A stretch of 64,000 nt of DNA, from NCBI GenBank assembly GCA_943788815.1, contig CALSRS010000001.1, positions 1,177,501 to 1,241,500 on the forward strand, in the 5' to 3' direction. Below the pieces are notes generated by a model. That model had not been told where the DNA came from. It saw only the letters and a program-made list of their open reading frames with translations, and made no database searches. Below, in pieces: positions 42,045 to 52,725 of the stretch; position 1 is the first letter of the stretch, and the number at the start of each line of letters is the position of its first letter. A program made the position numbers and the translations under genes. Source of the DNA: an uncultured Gammaproteobacteria bacterium. Lineage in GTDB: Bacteria; Pseudomonadota; Gammaproteobacteria; Eutrophobiales; Eutrophobiaceae.

Positions 42045-43586
42045 TCATAAATTGATATAGTCCTGGTAGGAAATGGACTGACTGTCCCAGTAAAGAGTAT
42101 TTACATTTTGATTTCTTCTTGCCCACTTCTCCAGTTTATCGGATGGATTGATGACTACGGGATGACTGCAAACCTCCAGTAGTGGAATGTCAGAATGGTG
42201 ATCTGTATAAAACCAGATTTCTTTTCCCGACTCCTTAAATTCTCTTAGATTACCAAGTTTTTTTTCTACGATAGCCAATTTATCTTGACCATAACAATTT
42301 TTGCCATTGATACCAGGCACTACCTTCCCGTCTTCTTCTCGTGACTTAGAAGCCATGATTTCATCAAAACCCAGGCGCCTGGCAAAACTCCTTGCCATCC
42401 AGTCAAAGCTGGCCGTTGCAAGGACAAGCTTTGCACCAGATGTTTGCCATCGACGTATGCAAAATAATGCATCTAAATTGACACTTTTCTCCAGCAGCTG
42501 GTTCACATAACGATCACATACATCGTCCAAATGGCTTTTATCTGGTTTGCCTATTAACAAAGATTGCATCAGTGTTTTGAGTTGTTTTCTAGAAATCATC
42601 TTACTTAGATAAAGTAACATCATGAGCACAACGACTGGCAGTAATAGCAAGCGTAAAGGATTATTTCTGACTGCATAATAAAGTAGAAACGGGAGAAATG
42701 TTCCATGAGTGGTAATTGTTCGGTCTAGATCAAAAATAACCAATGGTCTCTCGGAGTTGTCTGCTGGCGGATGACTGCCTGACTTTTTCTCCCTAAGATT
42801 AAATATCGATTCAATTTGGACTATGTCTGATATTTTATCAGCATCAATAGCAATATCTGGATCACTGACTACAACTGCTTGAACTTGCGTCAGTGTCTTT
42901 TTAGAAATATATTCAAACGACGCTTTCACGCTCATTTGTTTCAAAAGATATTTGATAAAGATGATAGGGCCTATTGACCATGCAAGCTTAAATACCTTTT
43001 TAGGTCGAGATTCAAACGACTTCCAGTATGAAATAATATTTTCTGCAGCCTCACTTTGGACAAGAAAAAGATTACAGCCGGTGGCTGAAATATCTTTAAA
43101 TGTTAGCCATGTTCGGCGTGACTCAGGATAACGGTTAACCAATTGAGTTTTCTCGACCAATCCAAGTGATAAATCAGCCTTATTTTTTTCCGCTTTTGCC
43201 AAAAAGTCGTCGACATGTTCCTGTCGTATCATACAATTATCGGCTGTCGTTATAATAAATGGGACACTAAGGCCAATGCTCTTCCACGCTGTCAATATTG
43301 AACTGGCAATTCCAGACCCGCTTTTTAAAAATATTACCTTTTCGCCGGGTGAGTAGTCACCAAGCGTAGACTTGAGTTCATCTGGTGACTGCGATAAAAC
43401 ATAAATATGAGAAATATTCATCATAGATTCCAGGCTAGACAAGGTGTGCATAATCATAGGCTTGCCTGCAACCGGCGCTGTGACCTTGAAATCAGTTCCA
43501 AAAAATTCAGCTATAGGATCAAGGCCTGGTCTACGACCAGCTAACAACAGGACAGATAAGGGCTTGTCATTAGTATGAGAAATCAT
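42045..43586 (-). CDS. Nucleotidyltransferase - HAD-IB (PgpC-like) phosphatase fusion
   Basis: 513 residues. N-terminal GT-A nucleotidyltransferase (about 10-260; LLLAGRRPG, FKVTAPVAGKPMIMHTL, TTADNC as metal site) and C-terminal HAD phosphatase (about 285-505; FDLDRTITTHGTFLP nucleophile segment, TASFDW, FYTDHHSDIPLL). A 20-residue hydrophobic stretch at about 317-336 in the cap recalls membrane-bound PgpC. A nucleotidyltransferase joined to a phosphatase is unusual. With the TagF-like gene 49 bp downstream it may activate and trim a polymer building block. Substrate unknown. Confidence 0.75.
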   Translation of the reverse strand: MISHTNDKPLSVLLLAGRRPGLDPIAEFFGTDFKVTAPVAGKPMIMHTLSSLESMMNISHIYVLSQSPDELKSTLGDYSPGEKVIFLKSGSGIASSILTAWKSIGLSVPFIITTADNCMIRQEHVDDFLAKAEKNKADLSLGLVEKTQLVNRYPESRRTWLTFKDISATGCNLFLVQSEAAENIISYWKSFESRPKKVFKLAWSIGPIIFIKYLLKQMSVKASFEYISKKTLTQVQAVVVSDPDIAIDADKISDIVQIESIFNLREKKSGSHPPADNSERPLVIFDLDRTITTHGTFLPFLLYYAVRNNPLRLLLLPVVVLMMLLYLSKMISRKQLKTLMQSLLIGKPDKSHLDDVCDRYVNQLLEKSVNLDALFCIRRWQTSGAKLVLATASFDWMARSFARRLGFDEIMASKSREEDGKVVPGINGKNCYGQDKLAIVEKKLGNLREFKESGKEIWFYTDHHSDIPLLEVCSHPVVINPSDKLEKWARRNQNVNTLYWDSQSISYQDYINL

Positions 43587-43620
43587 TAGATGCTAATTTG
43601 CCTTGTATAAAAACTGACTA

Positions 43621-43784
43621 AGTTTAATTTAATTCGAACTACCAGATGGAAAATAAACCGGGGATAAATTTCTATCATAAGGACGAAAGTTGGTCTTCGT
43701 TTCAGTAAAATTACCATTTAAAAATAGTATAATCAATTTAATAATCAATATGTTATATTATTTAAGTTCGAATTTAATTTAAAA
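43621..43784. repeat. Imperfect inverted repeats in the gap before hemB
   Basis: A 20-base AT-rich sequence at 43621-43640 recurs in inverted form at 43765-43784 (16 of 20 positions match, 10 in a row around AGTTCGAATT). The 272-bp gap 43587-43858 otherwise shows no gene; it holds the divergent promoters of the fusion gene and hemB. Confidence 0.45.
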
Positions 43785-43858
43785 ATTGTTCAAACCGCTG
43801 ATATGATCATCATTAATTAGTATGTTAATAAATAAGCGATAAGGGCTAAATAATCTAG

Positions 43859-44854
<996 letters not shown>

Positions 44855-44873
44855 TTACATTAATAGACCAGAG

Positions 44874-45347
44874 TTAAATATCACCAGTCTCATTAATCAA
44901 TTCTTTGATTTTATTTTTATCGAGTGTCTCTGGATGTTGTGCAATAAAATATTTCATTTTTGTCTCTAATATTTTATAAGCATCCCTGAATAAACAGCGT
45001 TGTTCCTCCACGGATTTAGTGGGTTGATCTGGATCACTGATCCCCCAATGACCAGTTAATGGATGACCTGGCCATATCGGACAAACTTCATTCGCAGCAT
45101 TATCGCAAACGGTAATTACCAGATCCATTTGTGGAGTCGATATAAACTCATCCCAGCTTTTGCTTCGAAATGTGTCAGTTTTGTATCCCAGAGATTGGAG
45201 TAACTCAATTGCCAGTGGATTCACCTCGCCACGTGGTGTACTCCCTGCGCTGTATGCAGTGATGGTATCACCACCAATGCGATTCAGTATGGCCTCTGCC
45301 ATGATGCTTCGAGCAGAATTACCCGTACACAAAATCAGTATATTCAA
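44874..45347 (-). CDS. arsC: Arsenate reductase, thioredoxin-linked (low-molecular-weight phosphatase fold)
   Basis: 157 residues; the phosphatase loop CTGNSARS (CX5R) at residues 7-14 and the cysteine pair at about 81 and 88 (VITVCDNAANEVCP) that form the redox relay. Reduces arsenate to arsenite using thioredoxin. No arsB or arsR nearby; it follows a dienelactone-hydrolase-like gene by 27 bp. Confidence 0.88.
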   Translation of the reverse strand: MNILILCTGNSARSIMAEAILNRIGGDTITAYSAGSTPRGEVNPLAIELLQSLGYKTDTFRSKSWDEFISTPQMDLVITVCDNAANEVCPIWPGHPLTGHWGISDPDQPTKSVEEQRCLFRDAYKILETKMKYFIAQHPETLDKNKIKELINETGDI

Positions 45348-45374
45348 AATGGGTTCCAGTTAAAACATATGCTC

Positions 45375-46091
45375 TTAGGCTAAGACTTCCTGAAAAAAAT
45401 TCAGGCATGCTTGCCATGAACGCCGGTCTGCATCTGGGTTATATACCGTGCCTCGGTCATGATCATTTGCATTGGGATTGGTAAAAGCATGTTTGGTATT
45501 TCCGTAAGCATGGATCTGCCAGTCAACACCTGCCGTTGACATCTCAGTGGCAAGATCGTCTATCGATTCCGGTGGTACCATCGGATCATCATATCCATGA
45601 ATCGCCAATACTTTAGCCTTTATATTCTTGCTATCCAGATTGCCCGGCGGTGTGAAAAAGCCATGTAGACTGATGACCCCCTGCAATGCTTCACCTGTTC
45701 TGGCAAGATCCAGAACACATAAGCCTCCAAAACAAAAACCCATAGCCGCTATTTTGTTTTCATCAACCTCCGGAATTGAACGCAAGGTATTCAATGCGGC
45801 TACCATGCGAGATTGAAGTTGGGGTCTATCTTCCAGTAATGGCGTCATTAAACCGGCATTTTCTTCAGGACTACTGCCTCGCTTACCTTTACCATAAACA
45901 TCCAGGGCAAAACCAATATATCCCTGCTCCGCCAATAATTTAGCTTTATTAGATTCAAATTCTCCTTGTCCACCCCATGCATGTGAAATCAATATGCCTG
46001 GCTTGGCACCTGCTTCGGAATCTTCATAAACAATCATTCCTTGATAAATATTACCACCCTCTTCGTACTCAATTTCTCTTTCAACTATCAT
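45375..46091 (-). CDS. Dienelactone hydrolase family protein
   Basis: 238 residues, alpha/beta hydrolase. Nucleophile cysteine in MGFCFGGLC near residue 119, acid in HGYDDPMVP, histidine in TKHAFTNP. The family hydrolyses dienelactones in ring-cleavage pathways, but many paralogues have other substrates. Upstream of arsC on the same strand. Confidence 0.85.
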   Translation of the reverse strand: MIVEREIEYEEGGNIYQGMIVYEDSEAGAKPGILISHAWGGQGEFESNKAKLLAEQGYIGFALDVYGKGKRGSSPEENAGLMTPLLEDRPQLQSRMVAALNTLRSIPEVDENKIAAMGFCFGGLCVLDLARTGEALQGVISLHGFFTPPGNLDSKNIKAKVLAIHGYDDPMVPPESIDDLATEMSTAGVDWQIHAYGNTKHAFTNPNANDHDRGTVYNPDADRRSWQACLNFFQEVLA

Positions 46092-46162
46092 TGTTCTTAC
46101 TCCAGTAGTTATCCAATAAAGCTCAATTCGCTTTTCATTAAGATTATTTACTGCCGATTTAA

Positions 46163-47563
46163 TTAAGAATCAAGTTCGAGAGACTTGATCTTTCTTGTGA
46201 GGGTATTTCTACCCCAGCCAAGTAATTTTGCTGCATCTTGACGACGTCCCCCGGTTTTCTTTAATGCCTCTTCTATCATGATACGTTCAAACCGTGGGAC
46301 AGCTTCTGCTAATATGCTTGATTGACCCTTCACCAGATTCATTTCTACCCAGGCTCTTAATGTTTCCTCCCAGTTATTAGTAACATCGGTCTTATCAATG
46401 GATTTGAATTCTGGAGGGAGGTCCTCATTGTGAATTTCTTTACCAGAAGCCATCACCGTGACCCACCTGCAAAAATTTTCAAGTTGTCTCACATTTCCTG
46501 GCCATGCCAGACCATTTAGATAACTCTGGGTATCTGTGGCAACATGTTTTTTATCCACACCCAATTCTGATGCTGCGGATATAAGAAAATGCTCCATCAG
46601 CACAGGAATATCATCACGCCTTTCTCTTAATGCAGGAACATGAACGCGAATGACGTTTAGTCTGTGAAATAGATCTTCTCGAAAATCACCATTTTGTACT
46701 CTGGCTTCAAGATCCTGATGAGTAGCTGCAATTACCCGAACATTGACCTTGATGGGGGTATGGCCACCAACCCGATAGAACTCTCCGTCTGCCAGTACTC
46801 GCAATAAGCGGGTCTGTAAATCAGCAGGCATATCTCCGATTTCATCCAGAAATAATGTGCCGCCATCGGCTTGCTGGAAACGACCTGTACGGCGTTCGTT
46901 TGCACCTGTAAAAGAACCTTTCTCATGACCAAATAATTCAGATTCCAGAAGTTCTTTTGGAATCGCTGCAGTATTTAATGCAATAAATGGATTATTAACT
47001 CTCGGACTGTGTTTATGTAATGCTTTTGCAACCAGTTCTTTACCTGTTCCGGATTCACCTGTTATTAATACCGTAAAGTTCGAACTAGATAATCTTCCTA
47101 TCGCGCGGAAAACTTCCTGCATTGCTGATGATGAACCAATAATATCTGTACCATCACTGATTTCTTCAGCCTGAGCAGGATGCATTCCTACATCAGATTT
47201 CTTGATTGCACGCTTGACCAGATTAACAACTTCATCTACATCAAATGGCTTTGATATAAATTCAAATGCACCACTTTGAAAAGCTGATACTGCCCTGTCC
47301 AGATCGGAATAGGCAGTCATAATAATGACAGGCAGGTCTGGCGAGAGCTTTTTAATTTCGTTTATCAGGGCAATACCATCCATGTCTGGCATTCTAATAT
47401 CTGAAATAATGACATCGGGTTGCTCCCGGTTTAATCTTGATAATAATTTATTTGGGCCATCAAAACTAACAACCTGCATATCTCCTGCTGCGAGTGCTTT
47501 TTCCAAGACCCAACGGATTGATTTATCATCATCGACTATCCAGATTTTATTTTTATCACTCAT
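46163..47563 (-). CDS. ntrC: Nitrogen regulation response regulator NtrC
   Basis: Sigma54 activator. 466 residues: receiver domain with phospho-acceptor in [14 protein letters not shown] near residue 54, AAA+ domain with GESGTGKE and the sigma54-contact loop GSFTGA, then Fis-type helix-turn-helix [20 protein letters not shown]. Overlaps ntrB by 8 bp. Sites resembling its operator lie upstream of glnA in this same window. Confidence 0.97.
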   Translation of the reverse strand: MSDKNKIWIVDDDKSIRWVLEKALAAGDMQVVSFDGPNKLLSRLNREQPDVIISDIRMPDMDGIALINEIKKLSPDLPVIIMTAYSDLDRAVSAFQSGAFEFISKPFDVDEVVNLVKRAIKKSDVGMHPAQAEEISDGTDIIGSSSAMQEVFRAIGRLSSSNFTVLITGESGTGKELVAKALHKHSPRVNNPFIALNTAAIPKELLESELFGHEKGSFTGANERRTGRFQQADGGTLFLDEIGDMPADLQTRLLRVLADGEFYRVGGHTPIKVNVRVIAATHQDLEARVQNGDFREDLFHRLNVIRVHVPALRERRDDIPVLMEHFLISAASELGVDKKHVATDTQSYLNGLAWPGNVRQLENFCRWVTVMASGKEIHNEDLPPEFKSIDKTDVTNNWEETLRAWVEMNLVKGQSSILAEAVPRFERIMIEEALKKTGGRRQDAAKLLGWGRNTLTRKIKSLELDS

Positions 47564-48680
47564 TATTCACGCCTAATGGTAAGAGTATTGTAAAAATAGT
47601 TCGGTCAGATGCTCTCTCGTATGAGATTGAACCATCGTTAAGTTGCAATAAGGACTGTGCAATAGATAAACCAAGCCCGGTACCTTCCGGCCTGCCTGTA
47701 ATCAGCGGATAAAATACTTCCCTTTCAATATCTTCAGGAATTCCTGGACCGTCATCCATAATTTTAATCTCTGCGGCCAGCTTGTAGAAATTTTGACGGA
47801 TGGTACAACTGCGTCTAATGCGAGTTTGAACCCAGATTTGACCATTACTCGCAATTGCCTGTAACGCATTACGAATAACATTCATAAACACTTGTATAAG
47901 CTGATCTTTGTCACTTTTTAATCCAGGCAGACTAGGGTCATAATCGCGATTAATTTTTAACTTCTCATCAGCTTCAACCTGTAAAATATCGATCACATAT
48001 TCGATCACTTCATGCAAATTAATATTGGATTTATGTGGGCGAGATTCGTGCGCCAGCATCCGGTCTACAAGATTTCGTAATCTATCCGCCTCACTTATTA
48101 TTATTTGAGTATATTCCTTCAGATTTTTGTCTTGCAGTTCCTTCTCCAAAAGTTGGGCCGCACCACGAAGTCCTCCCAATGGATTCTTGATTTCATGTGC
48201 AATTCCCTTAAGTGATTTCCTTGCCGCATCCTGAATTATTGAACTGGTTTCTTCACGCATAACTCGTGTAAAAGAATTTGCATCAATTAACTCAACGATG
48301 ACATATTTCTTTTTGTCATCGATTTCAACAGGCGTCACTATGCAACCCACTGTGATAGATTTTTTGCTATTTAAATACAGCTCTACACCCCAATCTGTAT
48401 AGGGATGCATTTCATCCAGTGATCGTTGAAGGTCATCCAAAAACTGCTGTGAATCTGGAAGGAATGCTAGCGGCGACTGCCCCTGAATCTTATTTATACT
48501 TACCGATAACAGATTCTCACCAGCAGCATTAATACTGACCAGCCCCATCTGGTCATCAAAAATCATCACTGCTGTACTTATATTTTCAATGAGCGAATCA
48601 GGCGATTTAAACACGTCGTTCATAAATAGTAATTCTGCACTAGTTTGGTGCGATGAAGAAGAAGTAATCTGTGTTTGCAT
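47556..48680 (-). CDS. ntrB: Nitrogen regulation sensor kinase NtrB
   Basis: 374 residues without membrane segments. PAS domain (about 30-120), H-box AHEIKNPLGGLRGAAQ near residue 166, and an ATPase domain with NVIRNALQA and GTGLGLSIAQSL. Partner of NtrC and of PII protein. 170 bp separate it from the DUF4124 gene; that gap shows no gene. Confidence 0.96.
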   Translation of the reverse strand: MQTQITSSSSHQTSAELLFMNDVFKSPDSLIENISTAVMIFDDQMGLVSINAAGENLLSVSINKIQGQSPLAFLPDSQQFLDDLQRSLDEMHPYTDWGVELYLNSKKSITVGCIVTPVEIDDKKKYVIVELIDANSFTRVMREETSSIIQDAARKSLKGIAHEIKNPLGGLRGAAQLLEKELQDKNLKEYTQIIISEADRLRNLVDRMLAHESRPHKSNINLHEVIEYVIDILQVEADEKLKINRDYDPSLPGLKSDKDQLIQVFMNVIRNALQAIASNGQIWVQTRIRRSCTIRQNFYKLAAEIKIMDDGPGIPEDIEREVFYPLITGRPEGTGLGLSIAQSLLQLNDGSISYERASDRTIFTILLPLGVNNE

Positions 48681-48850
48681 TCGGTCCCACTATGGTATTT
48701 CTTGAATAATCATATAGTTATAAATTGTTAATGCCCTATTAAAAGTGACTTCATATATTATTCAGCAAGAATCAGACCAATGTTTGGTAATTATCTCCAC
48801 GGGACATGAAGATCTAGGGAATGGTGTGCTGATTTATTTAAAAAGTGAGA

Positions 48851-49354
48851 TTAACGTCCCTGAATGGATGCTTGTCTCATATGAAAGGTGACGGGTTCGG
48901 ATACCATCACTTCTTCTCTATCTCTATTAGCGATAGCTATTTGAATTGTATGGGTTCCTCTGTCCATTTCAGCAATGCTTTGAATAGTTGCCCTTCCAGC
49001 ATATATTTCTTCACCATTTAGTCTATATACATATAAATCACCTAGCCTAAGGTGAGGAGCACTTGTTACACCAATAACCAGTTCTCCTTCACTTCTAAAA
49101 TAGGTTTCATCCTGCTTTGGATTTGTAATTGTAAGCTTGGTGTAGCGAGGTTCTACCTTCAATGTCTTTCTGGGCGGTGGAGGATTTTTAAGGGCAGGTA
49201 TTGTAATAACCTCTTTTACCTCTATCTTTTTCGATCCCTCTACTGCTTGATCTGTAAACGTTGCATTACCATTTTCATCTACTGTCATATAGACATCAGT
49301 AGCCATTACAGTTACTGCAAAAACCCAGCATAAAAGAAGAAGACTCGTTTTCAT
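48851..49354 (-). CDS. DUF4124 secreted protein
   Basis: About 167 residues from the ATG at 49354: signal peptide (MKTSLLLLCWVFAVTVMA), DUF4124 segment VYMTVDENGNATFTDQA, then an Ig-like beta domain from about residue 80. An in-frame ATG at 49366 is another possible start; a TTG at 49390 is less likely. Proteins of this type are commonly encoded next to glnA/ntrBC in gammaproteobacteria, with unknown job. Confidence 0.8.
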   Translation of the reverse strand: MKTSLLLLCWVFAVTVMATDVYMTVDENGNATFTDQAVEGSKKIEVKEVITIPALKNPPPPRKTLKVEPRYTKLTITNPKQDETYFRSEGELVIGVTSAPHLRLGDLYVYRLNGEEIYAGRATIQSIAEMDRGTHTIQIAIANRDREEVMVSEPVTFHMRQASIQGR

Positions 49355-49425
49355 GAAATCAAGCATAGATGATAGTCTAGACAGGAACAACCAAATATTA
49401 GTTCCTGTGAACTATTTCTTGCCTC

Positions 49426-49452
49426 AAAAAAAAACCCCCTTATTTAAGGGGG
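49426..49452 (-). terminator. Rho-independent terminator of glnA
   Basis: Perfect stem CCCCCTTA/TAAGGGGG (49435-49442, 49445-49452), and on the minus strand a run of nine T follows (the A tract at 49426-49434). 23 bp after the glnA stop. Confidence 0.9.
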
Positions 49453-49475
49453 CTTATATTAACTATATATGCGTG

Positions 49476-50885
49476 TTACAGACTGTAGTACATCGAAAAT
49501 TCAACCGGATGAGTCGTCATTCTAAAACGTGTTACCTCATCCATTTTCAGGCTTATATATCCATCAATTAAATCATCGCTAAATACATCACCCGCTTTGA
49601 GAAATTCACGATCTGCATCAAGGGCTTCAAGTGCCATCTCCAGGGAAGAACACACTGTTGGAATATCTTGCTCTTCTTCAGGGGGCAAATCGTACAGGTC
49701 CTTCTCCATGGGGGCGCCGGGGTCGATTTTGTTTTGAATTCCATCCAGTCCGGCCATCATCAATGCAGCAAAAGTAAAGTAAGGATTACCGCACGAATCC
49801 GGAAACCTCATTTCAATGCGACGTGCTTTTGGATTAGATACAAATGGAATACGACACGAAGCGGACCGATTCCTTGCTGAATAAGCAAGTAATGTCGGTG
49901 CTTCAAATCCTGGCACCAGTCGCTTGTAACTATTAGTACTAGCATTGGTAAACGCATTGATTGCCCGTGCATGCTTAAAGATACCACCGATGTAATACAA
50001 GGCAGTGTCGGACAGGCCACCATATTTATCACCACTGAAAAGATTTTCACCATCTTTTGCCAGTGATTGATGAACATGCATACCATTACCGTTATCACCA
50101 ACAAGGGGTTTGGGCATAAATGTAGCAGTCTTACCATATCCATGGGCAATATTAAGAACACAATATTTCAGCATTAACATTTCATCTGCTTTTCTTGTCA
50201 GGGTTCTAAATTTTGTACCAATTTCACCCTGACCTGCGGTAGCAACTTCATGATGATGCACTTCGACTTCGATACCTATTTCTTCTAAGGTCGAACAAAT
50301 TGCAGATCGGATATTTTGTTGTGAATCAACCGGTGGGACTGGAAAATAACCGCCTTTTACCCCTGGGCGGTGACCAGTGTTTGCATCTTCGTATGGATGG
50401 TCGCTGTTCCAGGAACCTTCATCAGAATCAACTTCATAAAATGCACTGTTCAGGTTGTCACCCCATCTTGCCTCATCAAAGATAAAAAATTCTGGCTCAG
50501 GACCAAAGAATGCTGTATCTGCAATGCCAGTGGATTTTAAATATTCTTCAGCACGCTTGGCCAGTGAGCGAGGGTCACGTGAATAACCTTGCATCGTATG
50601 AGGCTCAAGAACATCGCATCGAACTACAATGGTTGGGTCATCATAAAATGGGTCGAGGAAAGCAGATTCATCATCGGGCATCAAAACCATGTCTGATTCA
50701 TTGATACCTTTCCATCCAGCAATGGATGAACCATCAAACATTTTCCCCTCTTCAAAAAATTCTTTGTTAATTTGTGAAACAGGTACGGTGACGTGCTGTT
50801 CTTTTCCTCGAGTATCACAAAAGCGTAAATCGGCATAGACCGCCTCATGCTCGTTTATCAGCTCCTGCACCTTGGTATTCGACAT
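49476..50885 (-). CDS. glnA: Glutamine synthetase type I
   Basis: Assimilates ammonia into glutamine. 469 residues, dodecameric type: FDGSSIAGW, catalytic [24 protein letters not shown]. The adenylylation tyrosine is in [10 protein letters not shown] near residue 398, so GlnE control is expected. Preceded by a GAGGAG ribosome site. Transcription is set by the sigma54 promoter and NtrC sites listed below; the ntrBC genes are 2 kb away. Confidence 0.99.
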   Translation of the reverse strand: MSNTKVQELINEHEAVYADLRFCDTRGKEQHVTVPVSQINKEFFEEGKMFDGSSIAGWKGINESDMVLMPDDESAFLDPFYDDPTIVVRCDVLEPHTMQGYSRDPRSLAKRAEEYLKSTGIADTAFFGPEPEFFIFDEARWGDNLNSAFYEVDSDEGSWNSDHPYEDANTGHRPGVKGGYFPVPPVDSQQNIRSAICSTLEEIGIEVEVHHHEVATAGQGEIGTKFRTLTRKADEMLMLKYCVLNIAHGYGKTATFMPKPLVGDNGNGMHVHQSLAKDGENLFSGDKYGGLSDTALYYIGGIFKHARAINAFTNASTNSYKRLVPGFEAPTLLAYSARNRSASCRIPFVSNPKARRIEMRFPDSCGNPYFTFAALMMAGLDGIQNKIDPGAPMEKDLYDLPPEEEQDIPTVCSSLEMALEALDADREFLKAGDVFSDDLIDGYISLKMDEVTRFRMTTHPVEFSMYYSL

Positions 50886-50976
50886 ATTTGCTCTCCTCAG
50901 TCTTGTTATAACTTGTATATATCTTTATTATTTTTAACACAACCCGCATAAATAACGAGTTATCTACTCACTATTA

Positions 50977-50992
50977 AGCATGAACTATGCCA
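50977..50992 (-). promoter_or_regulatory. Sigma54 promoter of glnA
   Basis: Minus-strand TGGCATAGTTCATGCT fits TGGCAY-R-N4-TTGCW with one mismatch and exact 10-base spacing between the GG and GC pairs. The predicted start is near 50966, about 80 bases before the glnA ATG. Confidence 0.75.
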
Positions 50993-51053
50993 TCGGCATG
51001 ATAGAAATTATGCTAATAAAAACAATGTGTTAGAATTCAATAGTGAAATAATC

Positions 51054-51101
51054 TGCACTACTATGGTGCAAACATCCAGAAGCATGCACCAAGATAGTTC
51101 T
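51054..51101. promoter_or_regulatory. Tandem NtrC enhancer sites upstream of glnA
   Basis: Site 1, TGCACTACTATGGTGCA (51054-51070), differs from the 17-bp NtrC palindrome (TGCACYA-N3-TGGTGCA) little or not at all. Site 2 (51085-51101) keeps the half TGCACCA and only partly matches in the other half. Centres are 31 bp apart (three helical turns), about 96 and 127 bp upstream of the predicted start, the layout known from E. coli glnAp2. Confidence 0.8.
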
Positions 51102-51131
51102 CCAGAAGTTTGTTCTTTTATCCGGTTCTTA

Positions 51132-52379
51132 TTATGGCAGGATCATTTCCCGTTCGTAAAGATCTTCCAGTGTTTCCCGTCTTTGTATTTCATAAACCTC
51201 ATCCCCATCCACCATGATTTCGGCAGCACGTGGTCTGGCATTGTAATTTGAACTCATCACAAAGCCATATGCGCCAACGCCAAGTATGGCGATAGTGTCA
51301 CCTTCACTAATCGATAGCGAACGATCTAAACCCAGGAAATCTCCTGATTCACACACTGGCCCAACAATATCGTATTGTTTTTCCTCTACCTCAGACACTT
51401 CATTAACAGGGACAATTTTCTGCCAGGCATCATAGAGAACCGGCCTAATCAAGTCATTCATTGCAGCATCTATAATCGCAAAATTTTTATCCCCATTTTG
51501 TTTTATGTATAAAACCTGGCTTAGTAATAATCCAGCGTTACCAACAATAGACCTGCCCGGCTCAATTAAAATTTCAATATTGGAATCTTTCATTTTGCCA
51601 CATATGGCTGATACAAATTCATCGGGGGATGGAGGTGCTTCATCCTTGTAATTGATACCCAGGCCCCCACCCAGGTCCACGTGTTGAATCTGTATTCCCT
51701 TGTCACTTAGTAAATTCACCAAAGATATCAACTTGTCCATAGCATCAAGATAAGGATCCATGTCGGTAATCTGTGACCCGATGTGACAATCAATTCCCAC
51801 TACCTCAATATGGGATAAACAGGACGCCTGAGAATAAACTGCTTCGGCTTCTTCGTAGGAAATACCAAATTTATTTTCTTTTAAACCAGTAGAAATGTAG
51901 GGGTGTGTCAATGGATCCACATCCGGATTGATCCTTAATGATACCGGCGCTTTGCATTGCATATCACCTGCAATGTCATTTATTACAGTCAACTCAGATA
52001 TGGACTCTACATTCAGGCATTTTACCCCTGCCTGTAGTGCGGCACGTATCTCATCAGGTCGCTTACCCACACCGGAAAAAACGACCTTGCCTGGGTCACC
52101 ACCTGCTTTGATTACCCTTTGTAATTCTCCAACTGAAACAATATCGAAACCTGATCCTAAGCGAGCAAGTAAATTGAGTATGGCAATATTTCCATTTGCC
52201 TTTACTGCATAACAAATACAATGATTCCGGTCCCCGAATGCATCGTTATATAAGCCCCACTGCCTTTCTATAGCGGCCCTGCTATAAATGAAACAAGGAG
52301 TACTATATTGCTCGTGTATGTCATTGAGTGACACACCTTCAGCATAAAATGTGCCATTTGAATAATGAAAATCCTGCAT
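51132..52379 (-). CDS. lysA: Diaminopimelate decarboxylase
   Basis: PLP enzyme, last step to lysine. 415 residues: PLP lysine in CYAVKANGN near residue 58, GGGLGI for phosphate, EPGRSIVGNAG, and C-terminal CESGDFL. Its ATG overlaps the stop of lptM by one base (TAATG). Confidence 0.97.
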   Translation of the reverse strand: MQDFHYSNGTFYAEGVSLNDIHEQYSTPCFIYSRAAIERQWGLYNDAFGDRNHCICYAVKANGNIAILNLLARLGSGFDIVSVGELQRVIKAGGDPGKVVFSGVGKRPDEIRAALQAGVKCLNVESISELTVINDIAGDMQCKAPVSLRINPDVDPLTHPYISTGLKENKFGISYEEAEAVYSQASCLSHIEVVGIDCHIGSQITDMDPYLDAMDKLISLVNLLSDKGIQIQHVDLGGGLGINYKDEAPPSPDEFVSAICGKMKDSNIEILIEPGRSIVGNAGLLLSQVLYIKQNGDKNFAIIDAAMNDLIRPVLYDAWQKIVPVNEVSEVEEKQYDIVGPVCESGDFLGLDRSLSISEGDTIAILGVGAYGFVMSSNYNARPRAAEIMVDGDEVYEIQRRETLEDLYEREMILP

Positions 52380-52513
52380 TAGAATCTATATATTGTTGAT
52401 AAAGAACTTGGTTCGTCCGGAAGATATAAATCACCTTTTTGACCACAAGAAGCCGTAATCATGAGTAAGATAATAAATATACTTATTCGTAAACGCTTTA
52501 GAATTATACACAT
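52379..52513 (-). CDS. lptM: Small lipoprotein LptM (YifL)
   Basis: 44-residue product. N-terminal membrane signal, lipobox ITASC at residue 23, then the diagnostic CGQKGDLYLP. LptM is a lipoprotein that assists oxidative folding of the LPS-transport protein LptD in E. coli. Position directly before lysA is typical in many Proteobacteria. The gene is shorter than usual annotation cut-offs. No clear ribosome site is seen before the ATG at 52513. Confidence 0.9.
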   Translation of the reverse strand: MCIILKRLRISIFIILLMITASCGQKGDLYLPDEPSSLSTIYRF

Positions 52514-52725
52514 AAGGGTGTAGTTGTTTCCGATTGGAGTGCTATATTGGCGCTCAATTATACACCAGTGATTTTGTCATTTGTGTATATTCTTTTGTCG
52601 ATTTTAGTGACATCAACATATTCTATAATTTTCCCTTAACAATTAATTAGCACAAGTCACTTGCATTCGTGCATGGATTTCTGATGAAATGTACCCCCTT
52701 TAAGAAACTAAGGTAAAATAAGATA
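52514..52725. promoter_or_regulatory. Divergent promoter region between lptM-lysA and trxA
   Basis: Both directions have a perfect TATAAT: minus strand 52557-52562 for lptM and plus strand 52624-52629 for trxA. Neither has a good -35 box at 16-18 bases. The rest shows no gene. Confidence 0.4.

Noticed and set aside
46551-46559. Perfect DnaA box TTATCCACA
   Set aside because: Single copy inside ntrC; no cluster and no AT-rich unwinding element, so not an origin.
50573-50584. Partial parS-like word with TCACGTGAA
   Set aside because: Lies inside glnA and lacks the outer arms of TGTTTCACGTGAAACA.
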